From contig NZ_KB907732.1 of NCBI RefSeq assembly GCF_000382165.1, positions 1-41,684 on the forward strand: DNA of 41,684 bases, given 5' to 3'. The translations under genes were made by a program, and so were the position numbers. The notes below the pieces were generated by a model, which was not told the origin of the DNA, did not search any database, and saw nothing but the letters and a program-made list of their open reading frames with translations. Source of the DNA: Arsukibacterium perlucidum DSM 18276 (GTDB taxonomy: Bacteria; Pseudomonadota; Gammaproteobacteria; Enterobacterales; Alteromonadaceae). Below, one piece after another: positions 18,077-25,211 of the stretch. Within the stretch, counting starts at the first letter, position 1; every line of letters starts with the position of its first letter.

Positions 18077-18940
18077 ATGTCATCTTTTACAACTTCTGCC
18101 GTCAACCGGCTGGATAACTGGCTGATGCAAGCTGCACCACCGCAGCATACCGCAGGACTGCAACGGTTTTGCTGGGAGTTCTGGTTTTTTGGTCTGAAGC
18201 AGGCAAGGGCTTGCCTGTTTGTTGGTTTATTTTTCGCGTCGGTATTACTGGTTCCGCGCACCGGCCTGTTTGGCATACCGCGCTATGATGTTTTGTTAAT
18301 TCTGGCACTGCTTATTCAGTACTGGATGGTATGGAGTAAGCTGGAAACGGTCGATGAGTTAAAAGCGGTTTGTATGTTTCATCTGGTTGGCTTTGCGCTG
18401 GAGGTGTTTAAAACCTCAGGGGCGATTCAATCGTGGAGCTACCCTGACTTCGCTTACAGCAAAGTGTTTGGCGTACCGTTATTTGCCGGTTTTATGTATG
18501 CCGCTGTTGGCAGCTACATTATTCAGAGCTGGCGTTTATTACAGCAGCGGGTGGTGCATCATCCGCCCTACTGGATGGCGGTGCTGGTAGCGTTGCTGAT
18601 TTACGCTAACTTTTTTACTCATCACTTTATCGGCGATTATCGCTGGTATATTGCCGCTGCGACGCTGGGGCTTTACGCCCGCACCGTGGTGTATTTTACC
18701 CCGCTGGACCGTGAACGCAGCATGCCACTATTACTGGGATTTGTGCTGGTAGGTTTTTTTATCTGGCTGGCCGAAAATATCAGTACCTTGATGGGGCTGT
18801 GGAGTTATCCGAACCAGCTGGGCGCCTGGTCGGTGGTACATATAGGAAAATGGAGCTCATGGTCACTGCTGGTTATTATGACCTTTACCATAGTGGCGCA
18901 GCTGAAATACGTTAAGCAACGGATAGAGGTGCCGCGTTAA
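18077..18940 (+). CDS. DUF817 family integral membrane protein
   Basis: The 287-residue protein has about eight predicted transmembrane helices and the DUF817 hallmarks: WFFGLKQARACLFVGLFF, HLVGFALEVFKTSGAIQSWSYP, PLFAGFMYAAVGSYI, and IWLAENISTLMGLWSYP. The function is unknown in the family. The ATG at 18077 is chosen over a TTG two codons earlier; neither has a strong ribosome-binding site. A bidirectional terminator shared with dsbA follows directly. Confidence 0.87.
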   Translation: MSSFTTSAVNRLDNWLMQAAPPQHTAGLQRFCWEFWFFGLKQARACLFVGLFFASVLLVPRTGLFGIPRYDVLLILALLIQYWMVWSKLETVDELKAVCMFHLVGFALEVFKTSGAIQSWSYPDFAYSKVFGVPLFAGFMYAAVGSYIIQSWRLLQQRVVHHPPYWMAVLVALLIYANFFTHHFIGDYRWYIAAATLGLYARTVVYFTPLDRERSMPLLLGFVLVGFFIWLAENISTLMGLWSYPNQLGAWSVVHIGKWSSWSLLVIMTFTIVAQLKYVKQRIEVPR

Positions 18941-18944
18941 ATAT

Positions 18945-18973
18945 AAAAAGGGCTGGAAATTCCAGCCCTTTTT
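18945..18973. terminator. Bidirectional terminator between the DUF817 gene and dsbA
   Basis: AAAAAGGGCTGGAA-ATT-CCAGCCCTTTTT forms a strong GC stem flanked by A and T tracts, so it serves the convergent transcripts from both sides. Confidence 0.92.
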
Positions 18974-19036
18974 ATCTTACTTCTTTGCAACGACAGTATT
19001 TTTCAACAACAATTATCTTTAACTAACGTTTTGAAA

Positions 19037-19678
19037 TTAAGCGTCTTTCTGTAACAGGTAGCTGATAAGCTCCTGCAACTCGTTTTCCAGATTACGCTGG
19101 TTCAGCGCTTCGTTAATAATTTTGTATTTGTCGTTAACTACCAGCATCGGTACTGAGCTTAATACCCGGCTTTCTGACAGTTCAGTTTGCTCTTTTTTCA
19201 TCTGACTGGCAGCACCACGCACCGAAAAACTGCGCATCGCTTTTTCGTATTCTTCGGCTTCAATATCGTTGATCAGCATCAGGCTGCGCACATCATCTTC
19301 GTTAACGAACGGCACCCGGCTGCGGTGGATCTGGTTAAAGATAGCCATCGCAATCTGGTCGCCTTTACCCATATTTTTACCTACCAGATAGGCACGGGCC
19401 AACATATTCTGAATTTCAGGTGAGGCGGCACGGATAAAGTCGACGTGTACTTTCTTAAACTCGGTGCCATCCGGTAACTTTTTAGCCAGGCTTTGCGCTA
19501 CCGGCTCAAACCCATAACAACCGCCGCAATAGAATGAAAAGTATTCTTTGACCACAGGTTTTGCAGACGCTTGCTCTGCTATCACCTGATAATGCTTACC
19601 TTCGACAAATTTTGAATTAGCGCTTACCGCCAGTGGCAATAACAGCGCAAACAAACACAGTGATAACAGCTTTTTCAT
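19037..19678 (-). CDS. dsbA: Thiol:disulfide interchange protein DsbA
   Basis: DsbA is the periplasmic oxidant that introduces disulfides into exported proteins and is re-oxidised by DsbB. The 213-residue precursor has a signal peptide (1-20), a thioredoxin fold with active site C51-G-G-C54 in FSFYCGGCYGFEP, an inserted helical domain, and the cis-proline loop SSVPMLVVN (Pro177). E. coli DsbA has CPHC; the CGGC dipeptide here would be expected to alter redox potential. Gene order srkA-dsbA is the classic enterobacterial arrangement (51-bp gap), so co-transcription is likely. A shared terminator follows. Confidence 0.95.
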   Translation of the reverse strand: MKKLLSLCLFALLLPLAVSANSKFVEGKHYQVIAEQASAKPVVKEYFSFYCGGCYGFEPVAQSLAKKLPDGTEFKKVHVDFIRAASPEIQNMLARAYLVGKNMGKGDQIAMAIFNQIHRSRVPFVNEDDVRSLMLINDIEAEEYEKAMRSFSVRGAASQMKKEQTELSESRVLSSVPMLVVNDKYKIINEALNQRNLENELQELISYLLQKDA

Positions 19679-19729
19679 CTTATCTTACTTCCTTAATCGG
19701 GCGAACTCAGCCACTAGCTTAGCAAATTG

Positions 19730-20749
19730 TCAGTAGCCTGGCACCAGTGATAACGGCGGTTGTTGCAATAATGCCAGCTGCTCTTTTAACACCAGACATT
19801 GTTGCTCCCAGTATTTATCGGTGGCAAACCAGGGAAAACTCTGCACAAAGGCCTGATCCTGCCAGCGTCGCGCCAGCCAGGCCATATAATGCACTATACG
19901 CATTGCTCTGAGTGGCTCGATCAGTTTTAGTTCCGCAGGATCGAAATCACAGTATTGTTCATATTCGTCCAGCATCAGCTCCAGGGTGAGCCGTTGTTCC
20001 TGCTGATCACCAGACAGCATCATCCAGATATCCTGGATAGCCGGCCCGGTGCGGCAATCGTCCAGGTCAACAAAAAACGGCCCCTGGTCTACATAAAACA
20101 GATTACCCGCGTGACAATCGCCATGTAAGCGGATTTGCCGGCCGGGCTGATACTGACGGCTGGCTTCAGCTATTACCTGCTGCAGTACGGTGTCAAATGC
20201 CGGTCGCATATAATCAGGAATAAGCTGCAGTTTTGCCAGAACCTGCTGGCTTTGCAACAGGTGGCTGTCGACACTGAAGGTCGGCCGGCTGCTGAACGGT
20301 TTTTTAGCCCCAACCTGATGCATCCGGCCTAAAAATCGGCCTAACATCGCCAGTTGCTCGTCGTTATCTACTTCCAGTGTGCGGCCACCCCGGCTCGGGA
20401 ATACCGCAAAATAGTAGCCCTGATACTGCAACAAGCTATTACCGTTAAAACGTAACGGCGCCACCATCGGGATATCAGCGTCGGCCAGCTCAAACGCAAA
20501 GTCATGCTCTTCCTGAATTTGCTGCGGGCTCCAGCGCTCAGGCCGGTAAAACTTAACCACATACTTTTGCGGCTGCAGGCTGTGGTCAGGGTAAGCAGTA
20601 AACTGATACACCCGGTTCTCATAGCTGTTCAGCGCCAGTAAGCCACTACTGACATCCAACCCCAGTTGCAGCAGCGCATCTAATATCAGTTCAGGCCCCA
20701 GAGTGGCAAAATCAAACCGGCTGATTACTTCACTGTTAACGGCCGGCAA
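19730..20749 (-). CDS. srkA: Stress response kinase A (YihE/RdoA)
   Basis: SrkA is an aminoglycoside-phosphotransferase-fold Ser/Thr kinase that counters stress-induced cell death. The 339-residue protein has the YihE features: GLLALNSYENRVYQF near the N-terminus, catalytic Lys in KYVVKFYRPERW, the catalytic loop RLHGDCHAGNLFY (about 207-219) and the metal-binding VDLDDCRTGP (about 226-235). It precedes dsbA, as in E. coli. The start at 20749 overlaps the end of ccoG by 14 bp. The N-terminus fits the family start closely, so the overlap is probably real and implies coupling. Confidence 0.95.
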   Translation of the reverse strand: MPAVNSEVISRFDFATLGPELILDALLQLGLDVSSGLLALNSYENRVYQFTAYPDHSLQPQKYVVKFYRPERWSPQQIQEEHDFAFELADADIPMVAPLRFNGNSLLQYQGYYFAVFPSRGGRTLEVDNDEQLAMLGRFLGRMHQVGAKKPFSSRPTFSVDSHLLQSQQVLAKLQLIPDYMRPAFDTVLQQVIAEASRQYQPGRQIRLHGDCHAGNLFYVDQGPFFVDLDDCRTGPAIQDIWMMLSGDQQEQRLTLELMLDEYEQYCDFDPAELKLIEPLRAMRIVHYMAWLARRWQDQAFVQSFPWFATDKYWEQQCLVLKEQLALLQQPPLSLVPGY

Positions 20750-22163
20750 AAAATTTATTCCCCTGGCTTACTTTATAGCCATCGTCCGATAACTCAGTAA
20801 CACTGAACTCAATATCCAAGACTGGTTTAGCTGCATTGTATGGGTCCAGTGCCAGACTAACCGGCACATTCAGATTGTCACCGCCGGCAATAGTTACTTC
20901 AGTCGGGCCAAGCCAGGTTAAACCCTTAATACCGGTAACCGCTAACTGGTAATTTCTGGCCTGTTGCGATTTATTAATAATGCGCAGGGTGTAGGTGTTT
21001 TCAATTAACCCTTCCGGAGTTTCCCGATACAGGGCACCACGGTCGCGAATAATATCCAGCTCCAGCGGTTTACGCAGGTACAGGTTGGTGGCAAACGCAG
21101 CGCATACCAGCAACAAAATCACAAAATATCCCACCAGTTTAGGCCGCAAGACCTTGGTAGGTTTGCCGTTTAAACTGTGCTCTGTGGTGTAACTTATTAA
21201 GCCTGGTGGATAGCCCATTTTCGCCATAGTGTCATCACAGGCATCTATACAGGCACCACAGTTAATACATTCGTACTGCAGGCCGTTGCGGATATCAATA
21301 CCAGTTGGGCAGACATGCACACACAGGTTACAGTCGATACAATCACCCAGCCCCTTTTCTTTGTAGTCTTTATCCTTACGACTGCGTGGGCCGCGGGTTT
21401 CGCCGCGCTTTTCATCATAAGTCACAGTAAAGGTGTCTTTGTCGAACATTGCTGACTGAAAACGGGCGTAAGGGCAAATGTGGGTGCACATAATTTCCCG
21501 CATCCAACCGGCGTTGCCATAAGTACAGGCAGCAAAAAACAGCACTGAGATCACTGCCCAGAAGCCGGCCTGAAAGGTGAAGAATTCAATAAAAAGCGGA
21601 CCGACCGGGGTAAAATAGCCGACAAATATCAGGGACGTTAATAACGCAAAGGCCAGCCAGCAGAAATGGGTCAGGGCTTTTTTGGCAAATTTCGACGCCG
21701 ACCAGGGAGCCTGATCCAGAGTCATGCGCTGGTTACGGCTGCCCTGAATTTTTTCTTCAAACCACATAAATATAAAAGTCCACACCGATTGCGGACAAAG
21801 GTAGCCACACCACACCCGGCCATAGAAGGCGGTCACAAAAAATAAGGCATAGGCCGCAATCACAAAAATCCAGGCCAGAATAGTAAAATCCTGTGGCCAC
21901 AGAGTAAGGGCGAATATATTAAATTTCTGCTCACCAATATTCAGTAGAATGGCCTGACTACCGTTGTACTGGATCCATGGCAACAGCATAAACAGCGCCA
22001 TGAAGATAAAACCCATATTACGGCGCAAACTCTGATGCAGGCCCTTAACAGAGCGGACATAAATTCGGTCACGTGAGGCATATTTGGTCTGGTTTGGTTG
22101 CTCCGGTTTATAGGTTTCTACCTTAACCGGTATATTCTTTATATCGATACGGTTGTTATCCAC
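20736..22163 (-). CDS. ccoG: Cytochrome c oxidase accessory protein CcoG (FixG/RdxA family)
   Basis: CcoG is a membrane Cu(II) reductase used in assembling the copper centre of cbb3-type oxidase. The 475-residue protein has about five transmembrane helices, the membrane motif WCGYLCPQSVWT, and a ferredoxin-like region with two clusters of cysteines (CIDCNLCVHVCP and CINCGACIDAC). A C-terminal immunoglobulin-like domain (about 370-475) completes it. The cbb3 genes themselves are not in this window. A TTGAT-ATAA-AATAA sequence at 22223-22236 resembles only half of an FNR/Anr box, so oxygen control is not claimed. Confidence 0.95.
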   Translation of the reverse strand: MDNNRIDIKNIPVKVETYKPEQPNQTKYASRDRIYVRSVKGLHQSLRRNMGFIFMALFMLLPWIQYNGSQAILLNIGEQKFNIFALTLWPQDFTILAWIFVIAAYALFFVTAFYGRVWCGYLCPQSVWTFIFMWFEEKIQGSRNQRMTLDQAPWSASKFAKKALTHFCWLAFALLTSLIFVGYFTPVGPLFIEFFTFQAGFWAVISVLFFAACTYGNAGWMREIMCTHICPYARFQSAMFDKDTFTVTYDEKRGETRGPRSRKDKDYKEKGLGDCIDCNLCVHVCPTGIDIRNGLQYECINCGACIDACDDTMAKMGYPPGLISYTTEHSLNGKPTKVLRPKLVGYFVILLLVCAAFATNLYLRKPLELDIIRDRGALYRETPEGLIENTYTLRIINKSQQARNYQLAVTGIKGLTWLGPTEVTIAGGDNLNVPVSLALDPYNAAKPVLDIEFSVTELSDDGYKVSQGNKFFAGR

Positions 22164-22311
22164 TGCTACCTCTTACCAGCTGCTGCACTGTGGCAAGTAT
22201 AACAGCCTTGGCGCCAGAATATTTGATATAAAATAAGCCACAGAGCAGCAGATGCGCCTTTGCCAAAAATACTTTACAATGAGGGATGCGATTTTAGAGG
22301 TGCGCTATCAG

Positions 22312-22677
22312 ATGAAAAAGTTTTTTTGGCTGGCTGTTATTGTTTTACTGCTCCTGACTTTCTCAGATCATGAGTTGCTCAGACCTTACCGCGATCAGAT
22401 TTACGGCCTGATCCTGGACAAGGCACCAAGCTCAGGAAAAATGTCCGACGAACAGGCAATGCGGTATATCCAAAAGCAATTTAAAGAACTGACCGCAGAT
22501 TGGGGCGAAGGCCAGCAACAACAGTTAAGTAAAGCTGCAGAGTCGAAACAAAGTCTGCTGGTTTTTCACCAACGCTATTGTGTAAATCGTGACTTCAACC
22601 CTATTTTATTTGGCGAGCCTTTACGAAAAAGCTGCAGCATTATTGACAGCCAGTTAGAAGCCCTGACCAGCCCTTAA
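22312..22677 (+). CDS. Hypothetical membrane-anchored protein (121 aa)
   Basis: I do not recognise this protein. The start at 22312 is chosen because a GAGGTG site lies upstream and the residues that follow (MKKFFWLAVIVLLLLTF) form a signal anchor; an open frame back to 22252 lacks these. The rest is probably periplasmic, with SDEQAMRYIQKQFKELTADWGEG and two cysteines (YCVNRDF, KSCSIID) that may pair. It is followed after 28 bp by the DUF3010 gene on the same strand. Confidence 0.65.
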   Translation: MKKFFWLAVIVLLLLTFSDHELLRPYRDQIYGLILDKAPSSGKMSDEQAMRYIQKQFKELTADWGEGQQQQLSKAAESKQSLLVFHQRYCVNRDFNPILFGEPLRKSCSIIDSQLEALTSP

Positions 22678-22705
22678 CCCGGGCACAAAATTATTGAGTA
22701 TTATT

Positions 22706-23128
22706 ATGCGTGTATGTGGAATTGAAATTAAAGGCAGTGAAGCTATTCTATGTCTGATGACCTTAAAAGACGGCTTATTCGACTTACCTGAATGCCGGCA
22801 AACCAGGTTGGCATTAAGTAACGACAAAGACGCAGAAAGCCTGCAGAAATTTCAGTTTAATCTGGCAAAGTTAGTTGAAGACTACAAAATCGAACAGTTA
22901 GTGATTAAAGAACGGCCGCAGAAAGGCAAATTTGCCGGCGGCGCAGTTGGCTTTAAAATTGAAGCGGCTATTCAGCTTATTAACAGTTGCCCCAGCCAGA
23001 TTTTGTCAGGCAATGCGATTAAAGAAAAACTAAAACAACATCCACTACCGGTTGATTTTAAAGATACCGGTTTAAAAGGGTTTCAGGAAACCGCATTTAT
23101 TATCGCGTATGCGTTTTTAGCAAAATAA
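22706..23128 (+). CDS. DUF3010 family protein
   Basis: This is a conserved gammaproteobacterial protein of 140 residues and unknown function. It starts MRVCGIEIKGSEAILCL and contains FQFNLAKLVEDYKIEQLVIKER, then KGKFAGGAVGFKIEAAIQL and DTGLKGFQETAFIIAYAFLA, all typical of DUF3010. The fold has an RNase H-like look (short beta strands with D/E residues), which is only an inference. The ATG at 22706 is preferred over a TTG four codons upstream because the family begins M-R-V-C-G. A bidirectional terminator follows. Confidence 0.9.
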   Translation: MRVCGIEIKGSEAILCLMTLKDGLFDLPECRQTRLALSNDKDAESLQKFQFNLAKLVEDYKIEQLVIKERPQKGKFAGGAVGFKIEAAIQLINSCPSQILSGNAIKEKLKQHPLPVDFKDTGLKGFQETAFIIAYAFLAK

Positions 23129-23149
23129 AGCACTTACCTAAGCACTTAT

Positions 23150-23182
23150 AAAACCGGCCTAGTCAGAGCCGGTTTTATTTTT
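23150..23182. terminator. Bidirectional terminator between the DUF3010 and RHH genes
   Basis: AAAACCGGC (23150-23158) pairs with GCCGGTTTT (23168-23176) around a 9-nt loop. A T-rich tract follows on the plus strand and T residues on the minus strand. The stem overlaps the stop codon of the minus-strand RHH gene. Confidence 0.85.
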
Positions 23183-23500
23183 TGTCGCAGGCAGTTGCGT
23201 CAGTTCCAGCTGCACGGCCTGAGTCGCGCGCAGGATCAGGCGGCGTATCAATTTTGACTTAGCTTCACCGGTTAACTCACTGAGATCATTTAGCGCTGCT
23301 ATAGCTTCTTCGCTCAGCGTAAATGTAGCGTGGCGCATCGGCAGGCGGGTGGTATCGTCTTCTTCAGGTAATTGTTTGCGCAAGCTGACAATACGCGGCA
23401 GCCCCAGCGCATAATTATTTGCATCGTCAATAAACTCTTCAGCGGTAAAGGCTGGTTTATTTGACTGCAAACACTTTTTCTTCAGGTCGCTCAGCGCCAT
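23159..23500 (-). CDS. Ribbon-helix-helix-like partner of ParA
   Basis: The 113-residue protein has a C-terminal segment HATFTLSEEAIAALNDLSEL followed by TGEAKSKLIRRLI (about 57-90). This is a good ribbon-helix-helix pattern: one beta strand, then two amphipathic helices with a short turn. The N-terminal half (KPAFTAEEFIDDANNYALG) resembles small proteins encoded with plasmid or chromosomal ParA-like ATPases. It overlaps the end of the parA-like gene by 44 bp, so the two are co-translated. The likely job is a DNA-binding adaptor for the ATPase; the target sequence is unknown. Confidence 0.7.
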   Translation of the reverse strand: MALSDLKKKCLQSNKPAFTAEEFIDDANNYALGLPRIVSLRKQLPEEDDTTRLPMRHATFTLSEEAIAALNDLSELTGEAKSKLIRRLILRATQAVQLELTQLPATKNKTGSD

Positions 23501-24164
23501 CTTCTTGTATCGCCTTCATTGCCAGGAGTTCTTCGATAATTGCCCTGATTTCGCTGGAGGCTTTGCCATCAGCATCAACATCCATCACCGACAAGCCTTT
23601 TTCTTCGCTGTCATCATAAATATTCCGACTATAGGTAATATTTTCCAGTACCCGGATATTAAATGATTTACAGACGTCTTTGGCATCGATGATCCGTGGA
23701 GCCTGATTGGGTAACGACGGACATTGGGTCATTACGCAACCCACGATCATGTCGGGGTTAACGATATTACAGGCGCTTACCAGATCTTCGAGGTGTTCCA
23801 GCGTTTTTAAATCGCGCCGCTTTGGCCGCAGCGGAAACAGCACATGGCTGGCAACTACCATAGCCGAACGAAGCGCTACGCTGTCCTGGCCACCACAGTC
23901 AACCACCACTACGTCGTAATGCGATTCCAGACTTTTCAATTCATAGCGGATTTTACCGTACATTTGGACGCAGTTAATCCAGGGCAGACTGGCATCCATA
24001 TGCCTTTCCTGTACCCAGTCTGAAGTCGTGCGCTGCGGGTCACAGTCGACCAGCATAACATTGGCCTGTTTTTCCCGGGAAAAATAAACGGCTATGTTCT
24101 GTGCCAGACAACTTTTGCCGCTGCCACCTTTTTCACCACCCACTAACACTATCATTTGTGTCAC
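23457..24164 (-). CDS. ParA/MinD-family ATPase
   Basis: This is a cytoplasmic P-loop ATPase of the deviant Walker A class that positions DNA or protein cargo. The 235-residue protein has GGEKGGSGKSCLAQNIA (residues 9-25), with the signature K-G-G-x-G-K. It also has VMLVDCDPQRTTSDW (switch I) and YDVVVVDCGGQDS (Walker B). It lacks an N-terminal HTH, so it is the small (type Ib or VirC1-like) kind. Its partner is the overlapping RHH gene, not a ParB. Housekeeping parAB is not adjacent, so this is probably an orphan or plasmid-derived system. An AAGGTG site precedes the ATG. Confidence 0.88.
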   Translation of the reverse strand: MTQMIVLVGGEKGGSGKSCLAQNIAVYFSREKQANVMLVDCDPQRTTSDWVQERHMDASLPWINCVQMYGKIRYELKSLESHYDVVVVDCGGQDSVALRSAMVVASHVLFPLRPKRRDLKTLEHLEDLVSACNIVNPDMIVGCVMTQCPSLPNQAPRIIDAKDVCKSFNIRVLENITYSRNIYDDSEEKGLSVMDVDADGKASSEIRAIIEELLAMKAIQEDGAERPEEKVFAVK

Positions 24165-24173
24165 CTTCTAAAA

Positions 24174-24216
24174 TTGAATAGCTTATTTTTGCATAATTAG
24201 TAGCACAATTATTCAA
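24174..24216. promoter_or_regulatory. parA upstream region with inverted repeat
   Basis: TTGAATA (24174-24180) and TATTCAA (24210-24216) are inverted 7-bp arms just upstream of the parA-like start, in AT-rich DNA. They could bind the RHH protein, as centromere and operator sites of small ParA systems often sit here. The spacing is long (29 bp), so the call is tentative. The rest of 24165-24300 holds no gene. Confidence 0.3.
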
Positions 24217-24299
24217 GTGTAGGCGAGGATTAAAAACTTTATGGTAGCTAAAAAGATTGATTTGATATAAATAACGGTTTTTAAAGAAGAATTAGAACT

Positions 24300-24327
24300 A
24301 AAAGGCGTGACCAACCTTGCCACGCCT
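24300..24327 (-). terminator. Terminator of the cyclophilin gene
   Basis: Read on the minus strand, AGGCGTG (24327-24321) pairs with CACGCCT (24309-24303) around an 11-nt loop, followed by four T. It lies 30 bp after the cyclophilin stop. Confidence 0.75.
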
Positions 24328-24356
24328 GCTTTTGCCACTTCAGGGCAGAGGGCTTG

Positions 24357-25121
24357 TTAGCGCTGGCGGCACCGCCACCATAATAAAGCCCCCAGCAATA
24401 GCCAGCTAAAACTGCTGCTACCACTACTACTCTCTGGCTCTGGTAGCAGGGTATTGGGTTTAGGGTTTAAACCTGCTGCACTGTTTGGCCTGGCATCAAC
24501 TACCGTAATACTCTCAACGGTAACCATATTAGCGTTACTAAGCGGCGCATTATTGGCATAATCCGTAGCAGTGTAATTTCTCAGCGGTAATCCCTGAATG
24601 CCATTGAAAGTGTAAGTTGGCAAATTGGCAATCGCCATGACCACTTCCATATCGGTGGCATTGATCTGGCCAAAAACCGTGTAGGCACCTTCAACAATAT
24701 CCAGTTTCGGGCTGCCGGCGCTGTTATCTGCCAGGTTAATAAACCACTGGCTGGTCGCACTATTCGGGTTGCCGGGTACCTTAGCCATGGCGATGGTCGC
24801 CCGCACGTTAGAAAGCTTTGGCTCGTTGATAATAGCTGCATTAGTTTGAATGGGGGTTAACGGCAGCTGGTCAATAAAACGAAAGCCTCCGCCCTGAATA
24901 ATAAAGCCCGGTACTGAGCGATGAATAACCGTCCCGTTATACCGGCCATTGTTTACATAACTTAGAAAGTTCTGCACCGTTACCGGCGTGGTCTCATCAA
25001 ATAAGTTAACCTCAAAATCACCCAGGCTGGTTTTTACCTGCACAATGGTAGCTAAGGCCTGTTGGCTGACCAGCAACATCGCGCCAGCAACCAAAGTTGA
25101 AACAAATGTTGGCTTATGCAA
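24357..25121 (-). CDS. Exported cyclophilin-type peptidyl-prolyl isomerase with C-terminal sorting-like tail
   Basis: It catalyses cis-trans isomerisation of X-Pro bonds during protein folding outside the cytoplasm. The 254-residue precursor has a signal peptide (1-24) and a cyclophilin domain (VKTSLGDFEVNLFDETTPVT, then YNGTVIHRSVPGFIIQGGGF, residues about 28-205). The C-terminal tail is PEP, a Ser/Gly-rich stretch (SSSGSSSFS), a short hydrophobic helix (WLLLGALLWW) and a basic end (RCRQR). This resembles GlyGly-CTERM signals processed by rhombosortase, though it is serine-rich rather than glycine-rich. Most cyclophilins lack such a tail. The terminator at 24300-24327 ends the transcript. 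Confidence 0.9.
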   Translation of the reverse strand: MHKPTFVSTLVAGAMLLVSQQALATIVQVKTSLGDFEVNLFDETTPVTVQNFLSYVNNGRYNGTVIHRSVPGFIIQGGGFRFIDQLPLTPIQTNAAIINEPKLSNVRATIAMAKVPGNPNSATSQWFINLADNSAGSPKLDIVEGAYTVFGQINATDMEVVMAIANLPTYTFNGIQGLPLRNYTATDYANNAPLSNANMVTVESITVVDARPNSAAGLNPKPNTLLPEPESSSGSSSFSWLLLGALLWWRCRQR

Positions 25122-25211
25122 AGTTTTCTCCGGAACGCACTGTTAAAATAGTGCCGTGAGCATAATCAGCATTAGCGACGCTTACCAGCGCTATTACACT
25201 TCTTAACTAAT

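Noticed and set aside
22223..22236. FNR/Anr box upstream of ccoG
   Set aside because: Only the TTGAT half is good; the other half (AATAA) misses two of five positions.
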